A DNA stretch of 12,746 bases from Candidatus Bathyarchaeota archaeon. GTDB taxonomy: Archaea; Thermoproteota; Bathyarchaeia; Bathyarchaeales; UBA233. The notes under the pieces were generated by a model that searched no databases, had not been told where the DNA came from, and worked only from the letters and a program-made list of their open reading frames with translations. The translations under genes were made by a program, and so were the position numbers. The first letter of the stretch is position 1, and each line of letters starts with the position of its first letter. Where the stretch lies: NCBI GenBank assembly GCA_004376975.1, contig SOJA01000213.1, forward strand, positions 1 to 12,746. Direction: 5' to 3'. Of this stretch, positions 1 through 6,325 are shown piece after piece.

Positions 1-923
1 GCGTGCAAAGTGTAGTTTCCTTCCAACACGCCCTGCGTGTCCCACTGAAAGACCAACGTCCTTTCGACTCCAGACTCTAAATTTTCAACAAACTGCCTTC
101 CAACAACCTCAGAGTCATAGAAAACAGTAACATTAAATGATTCAACAAAATCACCCTCATTCTTAACAACAACAAAAACCTCAACAACCCCACCCACATA
201 CACAAACGTTGAATTAGGCAAAACAGTTAAGACTGCAACATCGTGAACCAAGAGAGGAGGATACTTAACCCTAACTTCAACAACACCATCAACATAAAAA
301 TTATCTTCAATGTTAACATCATCGGAAACAGGAGCTGAAGCAGCTATTTTATAGAAGCCTGCAGGAACAGAATTCGTCTTCCATATGAAAACCAACGTCA
401 CTTGAGCCGCTGGTTCAAGAGTGTTCACTTGTATTCTTTCAATCAATAATGAGTCGTAGTACGCATTTACATTGAACGTTTCTGTTTCGGTTCCTTTGTT
501 TACAATACTTACATAAATTTCTAGCAAGTCACCAATGTAAATACTGTTGTTTGAAACGTCAACGTCAATTATTGCAATATCATGAATAATAGTAGGCACT
601 TCAGGTTTAATCTCAATTACTCCATCAATGAATGTGTTGTCAGTAACATCTGCTTCTTGGGTTAAACAAGGAATAGAGACGGTTATTGTGTAGTTTCCTA
701 CATCAAACAGAGAAGTGTCAAGAGTGAAGTTCAAAGTTGCTTTAAAATACGGAGAAAGCGTTGCAACCTCTAAAGTTCCTGCAAGCACATCATCAAGATG
801 GACACTTACATTAAAACCGTCAACCTCTGTGCCTTCATTCCTAACTACAGCAGTTACGTATAAAGGCTGACCAGACTCAACGGATGTTGCTGAGGGAGTA
901 ACGTTTATCACCGCTACATCATG
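1..923 (-). repeat. Three tandem CARDB-like protein repeats, 113-residue period
   Basis: Within the surface-protein gene, units begin at codons for residues 279 (base 923), 392 (base 584) and 505 (base 245), an exact 339-bp period. The third unit is cut by the window edge. The DNA has diverged, but the protein pattern is kept: an HD-hydrophobic opening, V-x-N-E/K-G about 28-32 residues later, F-N-V next, and a V/I-E-D/T-N-x-F-x-D-G-V near the end of units 1 and 2. Confidence 0.8.
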
Positions 924-1757
924 AAAAGCAAGGGTTAGCGGTTCAAACAGGGTAATAGAGAAGTCCGTTGATATTGCTGGACAATATGGGACTCCGCTCT
1001 GATTTATTTGTGCAGTTAATGCAGATACGTAAATGGTTGCTGTGCCGACATGCGCCCACTTTGGAATATGCAGCTTGCAGTACAAAAACACTAACTTTTC
1101 ATTTGGCGGTACCTCAAAATCACATATTTCCAGATGATTGATCGGAACGTTCAATTCATCTTGTATCACTATGGCAAGCATAGTACTTTTCATACACATA
1201 GATACACTTCTTAAAGCAATTTCCAGTCCCACTTCACCTCCAATTCCAAAGCTGGTTCGATGAGTGAGGTTTTCATCAATTGTCCTTACTGAAATCAACT
1301 TTATGATTCGATTCACATCAAATGTCAACGTATCTTGAAAAACACGGCCTCCAAGTAACACTTGCGCCAACGCGAACCATTCCCCAAAAACATCGCTTGC
1401 GTTAACACATTTTTTTGGCACCGTAAAATTAACTAATGCAATTCCACTTGCATTAGTTTCAACTGCAAGATCAAAAGACGCATCATCAGGACTCTCAACG
1501 TGGAATGTCACAAGTGAATTTTGTGAAGGAACTGCATTATAGGTCACAAACGCGTATAGGATAACAACATCTCCAAGGCCGAATGCGTCACTGGGTGTAT
1601 TCGGACCTTTTCCATTGTATCGCTCTTTTTGCGTGAATAAATCGATTTCTCCACTAATGTCATCCGAAAAGGTTCGCTTTATGCTTACGTCTGTGAAACT
1701 AAGAAAAACCGTGGTTATCGCTAGAATCACAACTAACTTTTTTAACTTCGCATTCAT
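1..1757 (-). CDS. Secreted CARDB-repeat surface protein, C-terminus cut off by window edge
   Basis: The frame is open for 585 full codons from ATG at 1757 to the left edge, with no stop, so the C-terminus is missing. The N-terminus has a basic start followed by a hydrophobic stretch (LVVILAITTVFLSF, about residues 8-21), which fits a Sec signal peptide or membrane anchor. Residues about 50-150 resemble the beta-sandwich (macroglobulin-like) domain common in secreted archaeal proteins. Residues 279, 392 and 505 each start a similar unit opening with HDVAV or HDIAI and containing a V/I-x-N-E/K-G turn and an F-N-V strand, the pattern of CARDB (cell adhesion related domain in bacteria) repeats. 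Many N-x-S/T sequons suggest an N-glycosylated surface protein. No Shine-Dalgarno precedes the ATG. The binding target is unknown. The signal peptide and repeats are visible in the sequence; surface adhesion is inferred from the family. Confidence 0.85.
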   Translation of the reverse strand, partial: MNAKLKKLVVILAITTVFLSFTDVSIKRTFSDDISGEIDLFTQKERYNGKGPNTPSDAFGLGDVVILYAFVTYNAVPSQNSLVTFHVESPDDASFDLAVETNASGIALVNFTVPKKCVNASDVFGEWFALAQVLLGGRVFQDTLTFDVNRIIKLISVRTIDENLTHRTSFGIGGEVGLEIALRSVSMCMKSTMLAIVIQDELNVPINHLEICDFEVPPNEKLVFLYCKLHIPKWAHVGTATIYVSALTAQINQSGVPYCPAISTDFSITLFEPLTLAFHDVAVINVTPSATSVESGQPLYVTAVVRNEGTEVDGFNVSVHLDDVLAGTLEVATLSPYFKATLNFTLDTSLFDVGNYTITVSIPCLTQEADVTDNTFIDGVIEIKPEVPTIIHDIAIIDVDVSNNSIYIGDLLEIYVSIVNKGTETETFNVNAYYDSLLIERIQVNTLEPAAQVTLVFIWKTNSVPAGFYKIAASAPVSDDVNIEDNFYVDGVVEVRVKYPPLLVHDVAVLTVLPNSTFVYVGGVVEVFVVVKNEGDFVESFNVTVFYDSEVVGRQFVENLESGVERTLVFQWDTQGVLEGNYTLH

Positions 1758-1797
1758 CTTTGTCAAGTGTTTAATTAATACACAGAATACTTTAACA

Positions 1798-1820
1798 AAT
1801 ATTCCGTAATCACGAATATT
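1798..1820. promoter_or_regulatory. Inverted repeat upstream of the CARDB protein gene
   Basis: AATATTCCGT and ACGAATATT form an inverted repeat (one bulged C) around AATC, 41-63 nt upstream of the ATG at 1757. This is the usual distance of an archaeal promoter or operator. It could be a regulator site or a chance A/T-rich palindrome. A second A/T-rich site, with TTAATTAA at its centre, lies at 1768-1784. Confidence 0.3.
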
Positions 1821-1875
1821 ACTAGAAAAGACGTGTTTTCTAAGAGTCTCAACACTTGATTTTTACATAGGGATG

Positions 1876-1884
1876 TCAAAAAAC
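1876..1884 (-). terminator. T-tract downstream of tRNA-Lys
   Basis: On the minus strand a run of six T residues (complement of 1878-1883) lies about 32 nt past the tRNA 3' end. Archaeal transcription often stops at such T-runs. No stem is needed or seen. Confidence 0.35.
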
Positions 1885-1943
1885 GAAGCTTTTCCACAAC
1901 AATGAATCTACTAGCGGGCCCGAGGGGAATTGAACCCCTGACC

Positions 1944-1975
1944 TTCCCGAAACAACAGCAAAACTCTATTGTTCT
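1944..1975 (-). other. tRNA-Lys intron 3 (variable loop, 44/45), 32 nt
   Basis: CCCG of the anticodon stem pairs with CGGG at the intron 3' end. The bulges are TAA and AAG, and the distal stem is GAACAA/TTGTTT around a 13-nt loop. Removal leaves the five-base variable loop AGGTC. The outer exon helix of the motif is weak, as expected for non-canonical introns. Confidence 0.85.
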
Positions 1976-1982
1976 TACGGGT

Positions 1983-2001
1983 GTCTCTGCATGAGCATGC
2001 T
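1983..2001 (-). other. tRNA-Lys intron 2 (canonical position 37/38), 19 nt
   Basis: CTCT of the anticodon loop (32-35) pairs with AGAG at the intron 3' end. The bulges are TAA and ACA, and the intron itself folds as GCAT-GCTC-ATGC. At 19 nt it is a short but plausible archaeal anticodon-loop intron. Confidence 0.88.
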
Positions 2002-2008
2002 TAAGAGC

Positions 2009-2036
2009 CTCAACCTAACCCCGCATAGCGGTTAGT
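2009..2036 (-). other. tRNA-Lys intron 1 (position 30/31), 28 nt
   Basis: The intron forms a stem CTAACC/GGTTAG. A four-pair helix CGGC/GTTG (two G-U pairs) joins exon 1 to the intron 3' end, leaving three-base bulges GGA and AGG, each cut after its second base. This is a bulge-helix-bulge fold. Its removal creates the GCGGG arm of the anticodon stem. Confidence 0.85.
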
Positions 2037-2099
2037 CCGCCGCTCTACCTTACTGAGCCACGGGCCCCCATGTAACGTTTGAATATGCAATCAACCCGC

Positions 2100-2112
2100 T
2101 TTAATAAATTTA
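2100..2112 (-). promoter_or_regulatory. TATA-like box A for tRNA-Lys
   Basis: AAATTTATTAAA on the minus strand is centred about 38 nt before the tRNA 5' end. That distance suits an archaeal box A with a short 5' leader. Confidence 0.45.
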
Positions 2113-2137
2113 ACCTCTCAGCCGCATGGAACTAACA

Positions 2138-2173
2138 GTTTTAAACTTCAGATCCTATCTTCGGTTAAGAGGG
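2138..2173 (+). promoter_or_regulatory. TATA-like site and Shine-Dalgarno of dphB
   Basis: GTTTTAAACT at 2138-2147 is a likely box A about 38 nt before the dphB start. AGAGGG at 2168-2173 is a good Shine-Dalgarno, 7 nt before the TTG codon at 2181, and decides the use of that non-ATG start. Confidence 0.5.
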
Positions 2174-2180
2174 ATAAGCT

Positions 2181-2975
2181 TTGAGTGAATTCGTTTTCGT
2201 CGGACTAGGCTTACGCGATGAAATGGGAATAAGTCTTCGTGGCTTGGAAGAAGTGAAAACAGCGGACAGTGTTTTCATAGAACTCTACACAAATCTAATG
2301 CCTGATTTCTCAGTGGAAAATCTTGAAAAGATTTCTGGCAAGAAACTTCATGTTGTTTCAAGAAGAGAACTTGAAGAAGATAATGGAAAAGCCCTCATGG
2401 CAGCTGCTGAAGGCGGAAAAGTTGTTTTGCTTGTTCCAGGTGATCCACTTGTAGCTACTACTCATGTTGCTTTAAGGATACATGCGGAAAAGCTTGGGAT
2501 AAATACGCGCATCATTCACGGAGCTTCTATAATCTCCGCTGTGATAGGCTTATCTGGCTTACATAACTACAAGTTTGGAAAAAGCGTCACAATACCTTTT
2601 TCACAAACCTCAGAGACGCCCTATGAGGTTATCGCTCAAAACAGGAAGTTCGGTCTTCACACTCTTTGTCTGTTAGATGTTGATGTTGAGAAAAACCGTT
2701 CTATGAAAATTCGCGAAGGATTAGAATCGCTCCTGAAGACTGAAGAAAAGAGAAAAGAGAAAATTATTACAATGAACACGCTTGCAGTAGGCGTAGCAAG
2801 AGCTGGAACCAATGATCCAACGATTAAAGCTGGTTTTTTGAAAGATTTATTAGACTATGATTTTGGAGAACCACCGCACAGCATAATTTTCCCTAGCAAA
2901 CTTCATTTTATGGAAGCTGAAGCCCTAATAGTCCTAACTGGCGGCCCAGAACAATTAAGGGAGATGATTGAATGA
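2181..2975 (+). CDS. dphB: Diphthine synthase (diphthamide biosynthesis methyltransferase DphB)
   Basis: DphB methylates, with S-adenosylmethionine, the aminocarboxypropyl-histidine intermediate of translation elongation factor 2 on the way to diphthamide. It acts in the cytosol and is conserved in archaea. The 264-residue protein has the usual family length. It opens with FVFVGLGLRDE (the tetrapyrrole-methylase fold start) and carries the SAM-site motif PGDPLVATTH at 86-95, HGASIISAV at 113-121, VGVARAGTNDP at 203-213 and GEPPHSIIFPSKLH at 229-242. The start is TTG, supported by AGAGGG seven bases upstream and by the family N-terminus. It is the first gene of a four-gene run and overlaps the next by ATGA. 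Other SAM-dependent tetrapyrrole methylases are the only alternative, and the C-terminal motif favours DphB. Confidence 0.96.
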   Translation: MSEFVFVGLGLRDEMGISLRGLEEVKTADSVFIELYTNLMPDFSVENLEKISGKKLHVVSRRELEEDNGKALMAAAEGGKVVLLVPGDPLVATTHVALRIHAEKLGINTRIIHGASIISAVIGLSGLHNYKFGKSVTIPFSQTSETPYEVIAQNRKFGLHTLCLLDVDVEKNRSMKIREGLESLLKTEEKRKEKIITMNTLAVGVARAGTNDPTIKAGFLKDLLDYDFGEPPHSIIFPSKLHFMEAEALIVLTGGPEQLREMIE

Positions 2976-3253
2976 GCTTGGAGAAGCTTGTCTCAAAGTA
3001 TATAGGTTCTACTGAACATGCTTTAGAAAGTATGGAAATCATGGAAGATTCGATAAACATAGACAAAAAAAATATTGAGGAGATTGTGAAGTATGTTAAA
3101 GCCTACTGTGGAGATGCAAAATATTATAGGGATAAAAAGAAGTTTGAGATAAGCTTGACTTCCATTGCCTATTGTGAAGGCTTACTTGATGCGTTAAAAT
3201 TGTTGGGAGCCGTGAAATTCGAATGGCTGGTGAAAAGAGAAAGAAGAAGGTAG
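2972..3253 (+). CDS. DUF357 family protein, function unknown
   Basis: A 93-residue, charged, probably all-helical soluble protein. It matches the archaeal DUF357 pattern: a central K-Y-V-K-A-Y motif, then a D-A-K-Y-Y-x-D-K-K stretch, then A-Y-C-E-G-L-L-D-A-L-K-L-L-G near the end. Genes of this family are, as far as I recall, often found beside the archaeal FAD synthetase gene, and here it overlaps ribL by 31 nt. It begins inside the last codons of dphB (ATGA overlap), so the two are translationally coupled. No catalytic motif is visible. A helper of RibL, or a small partner in nucleotide or flavin handling, is only a guess from context. Confidence 0.85.
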   Translation: MSLEKLVSKYIGSTEHALESMEIMEDSINIDKKNIEEIVKYVKAYCGDAKYYRDKKKFEISLTSIAYCEGLLDALKLLGAVKFEWLVKRERRR

Positions 3254-3684
3254 TTTTAGCTTCTGGCGTATTTGATTTGCTGCATCTTGGACATGTAAGG
3301 TTTCTGGAGGAAGCAAAGAAAGCTGGTGGGCCGAATGCTGAATTGATAGTTATTGTAGCTAGAGATAGTACTGTTGAGAAAAGGAAGAACAGAAAACCTG
3401 TTATTCCTGAAAAACAGCGGCGTGCCCTTGTGGAATCCTTAAAAGTTGTGGATGACGCATTCCTTGGTTATGAGGATTTCAGCGTGAATAATGTTGTTGA
3501 AAAACTTAAGCCAGACGTCATCGCTGTTGGACATGATCAAGAGGGCATGGAACGAGCTGTAAGGAATTGCGTGGAGAAAAAGGGATTAAACATAAGTGTT
3601 GTGAAGATCGGTAAATTCGGGAAAAATGAACTAGATAGCTCGTTAAAGATCAAACAGAAAATCATTGAACATTATAAAAGATGA
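3223..3684 (+). CDS. ribL: Archaeal FAD synthetase (FMN adenylyltransferase)
   Basis: RibL transfers AMP from a nucleotide triphosphate to FMN, giving FAD and pyrophosphate, the last step of flavin cofactor synthesis in archaea. The 153-residue protein is a nucleotidyltransferase of the cytidylyltransferase fold. It shows VLASGVFDLLHLGHVRFLEE with the HxGH signature at 21-24, the ARDSTVEKRK stretch at 46-55, GHDQ at 103-106 and SSLKIKQKI at 139-147, in the place of the ISTS-type nucleotide-binding motif. This matches the MJ1179-type RibL in length and order. The ATG at 3223 lies within the DUF357 gene. The rhomboid gene follows 7 nt downstream. A glycerol-3-phosphate or CDP-alcohol cytidylyltransferase is the main alternative; the FAD role is favoured by the archaeal pattern and by ribK nearby. 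Confidence 0.9.
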   Translation: MAGEKRKKKVVLASGVFDLLHLGHVRFLEEAKKAGGPNAELIVIVARDSTVEKRKNRKPVIPEKQRRALVESLKVVDDAFLGYEDFSVNNVVEKLKPDVIAVGHDQEGMERAVRNCVEKKGLNISVVKIGKFGKNELDSSLKIKQKIIEHYKR

Positions 3685-3691
3685 GAGAATC

Positions 3692-4303
3692 ATGTTTAGA
3701 ACACAAAACAAGTTTATGCTTACCTATGTGATTATCGCATTGAACATAGTTGTTTACCTCTTTACAGCTGTACTTAGTGGGGACTTTATTGTGATAGACT
3801 ATTATGTTGTTCGTCACTACGGGCAATACAACACTTATGTTTTTGAGGGACAGTACTGGCAGCTTCTTACAGCCATGTTCGTCCACGCTGACATAGCGCA
3901 TCTTCTAGGTAACATGTTCTTTCTGCTTATTTTTGGACTTAGGGCTGAAGATTTGTTTGATGCTCGGAAGTACCTTTTCATATACTTCATCACTGGGCTA
4001 GCTGGAAACTTGTTGACGCTGCTTTTTGGACCTCATATGGTTTCTGCTGGAGCTTCCGGAGCCATTTTCGGGTTGTTTGGAGCTTGCACCATATATATTA
4101 GGCGTGCATTCGGCCAGTCAATCTTAGGTGCATTGCTATTCTCTTTCTTCTTGCTGATGATGAGTTCCAGTGGAAATGTGAACAACTTAGCTCATATAGG
4201 CGGCTTAGTTGTTGGATTGTTAATTGGCTACGTTCTAGCTGCAACTCGCAAATCAGCAACAGTATACAGATTCAATTATTCTTATCCGCAAAGTCATAGC
4301 TGA
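3692..4303 (+). CDS. Rhomboid family intramembrane serine protease
   Basis: A membrane protease that cleaves other membrane proteins within or beside their transmembrane segments. The 203-residue product (from ATG 3692) has about six hydrophobic segments. It shows the rhomboid core: WQLLTAMFVHADIAHLLGNM (with the H-x3-H-L-x2-N element supplying the oxyanion-hole Asn), then GASGAIFG with the catalytic Ser122, then AHIGG with the catalytic His168. I chose ATG 3692, 7 nt after ribL, with a GAGAG upstream, because the alternative TTG at 3665 lies inside ribL and adds only polar residues. The substrate is unknown. It is last in the dphB run and meets ribK tail to tail. An active enzyme is expected because both catalytic residues are present. 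Confidence 0.93.
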   Translation: MFRTQNKFMLTYVIIALNIVVYLFTAVLSGDFIVIDYYVVRHYGQYNTYVFEGQYWQLLTAMFVHADIAHLLGNMFFLLIFGLRAEDLFDARKYLFIYFITGLAGNLLTLLFGPHMVSAGASGAIFGLFGACTIYIRRAFGQSILGALLFSFFLLMMSSSGNVNNLAHIGGLVVGLLIGYVLAATRKSATVYRFNYSYPQSHS

Positions 4304-4361
4304 CGTAGAGATTTTTATGATTAAATCAGCATGAATCCAAAGGCAAATTGTTAAGCCAGGA

Positions 4362-4379
4362 CATATTTTTTCACTTTTT
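4362..4379 (+). terminator. T-rich terminator of the dphB-rhomboid operon
   Basis: Two runs of T (4366-4371 and 4375-4379) follow about 60 nt after the rhomboid stop, on the plus strand, and reach the 3' end of ribK. This is a typical archaeal T-tract stop signal at a convergent gene pair. Confidence 0.45.
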
Positions 4380-5067
4380 ACGGAAGCGTTAAAACCTCAA
4401 CCTTCACTTTATGCTCATCCTTCAGTCCAAGATGTTTCCTTAGAAAAAATGGAGAAATAACTTCGATTACTGAAGCGTCGTAGTGACGTCTTAGAGCTGA
4501 GATCAGAGCACCCTTAGCTTTGTTTTCTATTATCGCTGGATAACACTTCACTGATCCGAAAGTGCGGTTTTCACTTTTGAATCCCTCAAGCTTGATTGCT
4601 GGGTAGGCATCAAGTTCAGAATATGTTTTAACATCATAGTCAGTTGTAAGCCTCAAGTTAAGCGTGCCTGGATAAGGGTCAAAGCCTAGTTTTTCTATGA
4701 ATTGTTTTCTGTAATGTTCTCTCGTCACATAATAGGCGCCCTCGCCCAACCCTGTGAAAACGACTCCTTCTAGAGTTATTGAGGGGGGATAGTCAGCTTC
4801 CACCAGAAAACGCAGGTTTGAATGAAGTTTTTTCAGTTCTTTAATACCGGCATCCGTGATTTTTATGAGGCATCCTTCATGTGTCATTGTTCGTTCGATC
4901 CATCCTTCATTATCCAGTTCGATTAGATGACGTGAAGCTGTCTGTTGCGACATGTCCAGTTTTCTCGCTAGATACTCTGTGGAAATTTTTGCTGTTCTCA
5001 GATGTGCTCCCATCTCAGCTAATTTCAAAAGTGTAAAAAGATGACGCCACACACCCCTTTCCGTCAT
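4378..5067 (-). CDS. ribK: CTP-dependent riboflavin kinase with N-terminal winged helix
   Basis: RibK phosphorylates riboflavin to FMN using CTP, the archaeal replacement for ATP-dependent flavokinases. The 229-residue protein has two parts. Residues about 1-85 are a MarR-like winged helix, with the recognition segment DMSQQTASRHLIELDNEGWIER at 38-59 and the wing KITDAG. Residues about 95-229 are the kinase: GVVFTGLGEGAYYV (101-114) and FDPYPGTLNLRL (129-140) mark the nucleotide and flavin pockets, and VIEVISPFFLRKHLGLKDE (200-218) closes the barrel. This two-domain form is known in several archaea and may repress its own or other flavin genes. A Shine-Dalgarno GAGG (5075-5078) lies 7 nt before the ATG. 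It lies 68 nt after the pilus operon and could be read through from it or use its own promoter. Confidence 0.94.
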   Translation of the reverse strand: MTERGVWRHLFTLLKLAEMGAHLRTAKISTEYLARKLDMSQQTASRHLIELDNEGWIERTMTHEGCLIKITDAGIKELKKLHSNLRFLVEADYPPSITLEGVVFTGLGEGAYYVTREHYRKQFIEKLGFDPYPGTLNLRLTTDYDVKTYSELDAYPAIKLEGFKSENRTFGSVKCYPAIIENKAKGALISALRRHYDASVIEVISPFFLRKHLGLKDEHKVKVEVLTLP

Positions 5068-5135
5068 TTTAAAACCTCGTCTTTTGCCATTTGCTTTAGA
5101 AGTAATGCATTGCAGAATTTAAGTGGCTCGACAGT

Positions 5136-5906
5136 TTAGCCTTCAGTACATGTTGTGTTTGCTTGAACAAAAACGTCTCGTAAGTCATAAACATGTGTTG
5201 AAACAGGCACATCTGAGGAGAGGCTGACGGTGAAAGACAGATGATAAGTGCCATTACCATAATCTACCATAGAAAGATTGTTTGATGAGTTAACTTTGAT
5301 CCAGCTTCCATGACTTTCATAATACAAAGTTATGTTTTTGAAAAGAGCTGGCTCTTCCTCATTCAGAACTTGACAGGTTAGATTCACAAGTTTTTCTTCG
5401 CCTTCAAGCCGCGTATATGAACCGTTAATCGTTACGGATGTAGTTGCGTTCACAGCATAGTTCACGGCTATGTTTGCTGCTATGCCCTGAACATTCAATG
5501 TGAAATTTGCACAGGTACTTGATACGCCTGAACCACTTGTGTTCCATGAAAGACACACACCGGAATCATACCTTGAATCATTGACAACTGTGAAACATAA
5601 ATTGTACATTCCAAGCTGATGCAGGTTTCCAAGAACATGGGAAAGATGATTCAAGTTCACTTCTAAAGTCGCTCTTTCTCCGCCTTTTGAAATGTTTGCG
5701 AGCGAACTTATCATTGTGCTTTTTGAGCTTTGTCTTACAGCGAGGATAACATCGCTGACTGGATAGCTGTCTACATTGTTTGTCTCTCTGCTAAGTTCAT
5801 AAACGTAGATTGTGGTTGAAGAAATCAGGATGGCTATCATCAGAGCTGCAACTATGAGAAGCTGCCCCGAACTATTTGCCCTAAACTTTCGTCTGAACTG
5901 TCTCAT
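5136..5906 (-). CDS. Membrane-anchored pilin-like extracellular protein (last gene of pilus operon)
   Basis: A 256-residue protein from ATG 5906. The first 14 residues are strongly basic (MRQFRRKFRANSSG) and are followed by QLLIVAALMIAILISSTTIY, the class III (archaeal prepilin) pattern: charged leader, G before Q, then one hydrophobic helix. The rest is extracellular in style, rich in Ser, Thr and Asn, with about a dozen N-x-S/T sequons and several Cys. The start at 5906 is preferred over an in-frame ATG at 5942 because it overlaps the previous gene's stop by ATGA, has a GGTGG upstream, and places the charged leader at the true N-terminus. The role as minor pilin or pilus-associated surface protein is inferred from the operon. 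I recognise no named family. Confidence 0.8.
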   Translation of the reverse strand: MRQFRRKFRANSSGQLLIVAALMIAILISSTTIYVYELSRETNNVDSYPVSDVILAVRQSSKSTMISSLANISKGGERATLEVNLNHLSHVLGNLHQLGMYNLCFTVVNDSRYDSGVCLSWNTSGSGVSSTCANFTLNVQGIAANIAVNYAVNATTSVTINGSYTRLEGEEKLVNLTCQVLNEEEPALFKNITLYYESHGSWIKVNSSNNLSMVDYGNGTYHLSFTVSLSSDVPVSTHVYDLRDVFVQANTTCTEG

Positions 5907-6325
5907 GCAGCCACCCCCAAACACAAGTGAAGCACATAACAATGAAAAATGCTACCTTGGCTTGCACATACATACTCCACAAAGGTTATGTCTTGAGTGC
6001 TGAAGCCGCCGTTGGAAACAACTTCCGTGTTGATTTGCTGCATCTGCCCATTGTAAACTGTTAGGTTGAAGGCTGTGCCTGCTGGCAGAACAAGGTTAAT
6101 GCTGTTCCGTAAAGTAGACCAGTCTTCATCATCTATGTATTTACCTAGACTTCCATCAGAATCCAATTGCACAAGAGTTTGCAAACCAATTGAAGTCAAG
6201 TTATCATGGTTTCTAGTAGTTTGCGTAACGGTTAGGTTTGCGGATATAGCAAAAGATGAAAAAACAATTAGCACTGCTAAGAATGCTTCGATAATTCTGA
6301 TTTGCCCTCCATTCTTGCTTTTCAC
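5903..6325 (-). CDS. Small class III signal pilin-like protein, GTG start
   Basis: A 140-residue protein starting at GTG 6325. The start is shown by a GTGA overlap with the stop of the upstream gene and by a perfect GGAGG at 6335-6339, nine bases before. Starting further upstream (the frame is open to 6499) would only read the antisense of that gene's frame. The N-terminus is a short basic leader ending in GG, then QIRIIEAFLAVLIVFSSFAI, which resembles a type IV prepilin with Q at +1, an acidic residue at +6 and a hydrophobic helix. A short extracellular domain follows with sequons and two Cys near the C-terminus. It may be a minor pilin or pseudopilin. It sits between the two other membrane-anchored proteins of the operon. 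Confidence 0.8.
   Translation of the reverse strand: MKSKNGGQIRIIEAFLAVLIVFSSFAISANLTVTQTTRNHDNLTSIGLQTLVQLDSDGSLGKYIDDEDWSTLRNSINLVLPAGTAFNLTVYNGQMQQINTEVVSNGGFSTQDITFVEYVCASQGSIFHCYVLHLCLGVAA

Larger units (their letters stand above)
1915..2067 (-). tRNA. tRNA-Lys(CUU) with three introns
   Basis: Read on the minus strand, exons 2067-2037, 2008-2002, 1982-1976 and 1943-1915 join to a 74-nt tRNA. It has a 7-bp acceptor stem GGGCCCG/CGGGCCC, bases TG at 8-9, D stem GCTC/GAGC with loop AGTAAGGTA, anticodon stem GCGGG/CCCGT, loop CTCTTAA (anticodon CUU, Lys AAG codons), variable loop AGGTC, T stem AGGGG/CCCCT with loop TTCAATT, and discriminator G. No CCA is encoded. The introns sit after positions 30, 37 and 44. 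Unspliced, the anticodon stem cannot form, so an annotation with one or no intron would give a wrong or missing anticodon. The GGGCCCG acceptor and G discriminator are, from memory, common in archaeal tRNA-Lys. A TATA-like stretch lies upstream at 2100-2112. Confidence 0.93.

Noticed and set aside
1615..1809. Plus-strand open frame of 64 codons
   Set aside because: It lies opposite the N-terminal coding and upstream region of the CARDB protein gene, has no ribosome site and no family resemblance.
1915..2067. Reading the RNA as tRNA-Val, tRNA-Arg or a class II tRNA with a long variable arm (CCCG...CGGG)
   Set aside because: GCGGACT followed directly by AAC gives no pairing 3' stem, and the CCCG/CGGG helix is better explained as the central helix of the third intron. 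Only the three-intron model restores all four stems with normal loop sizes.
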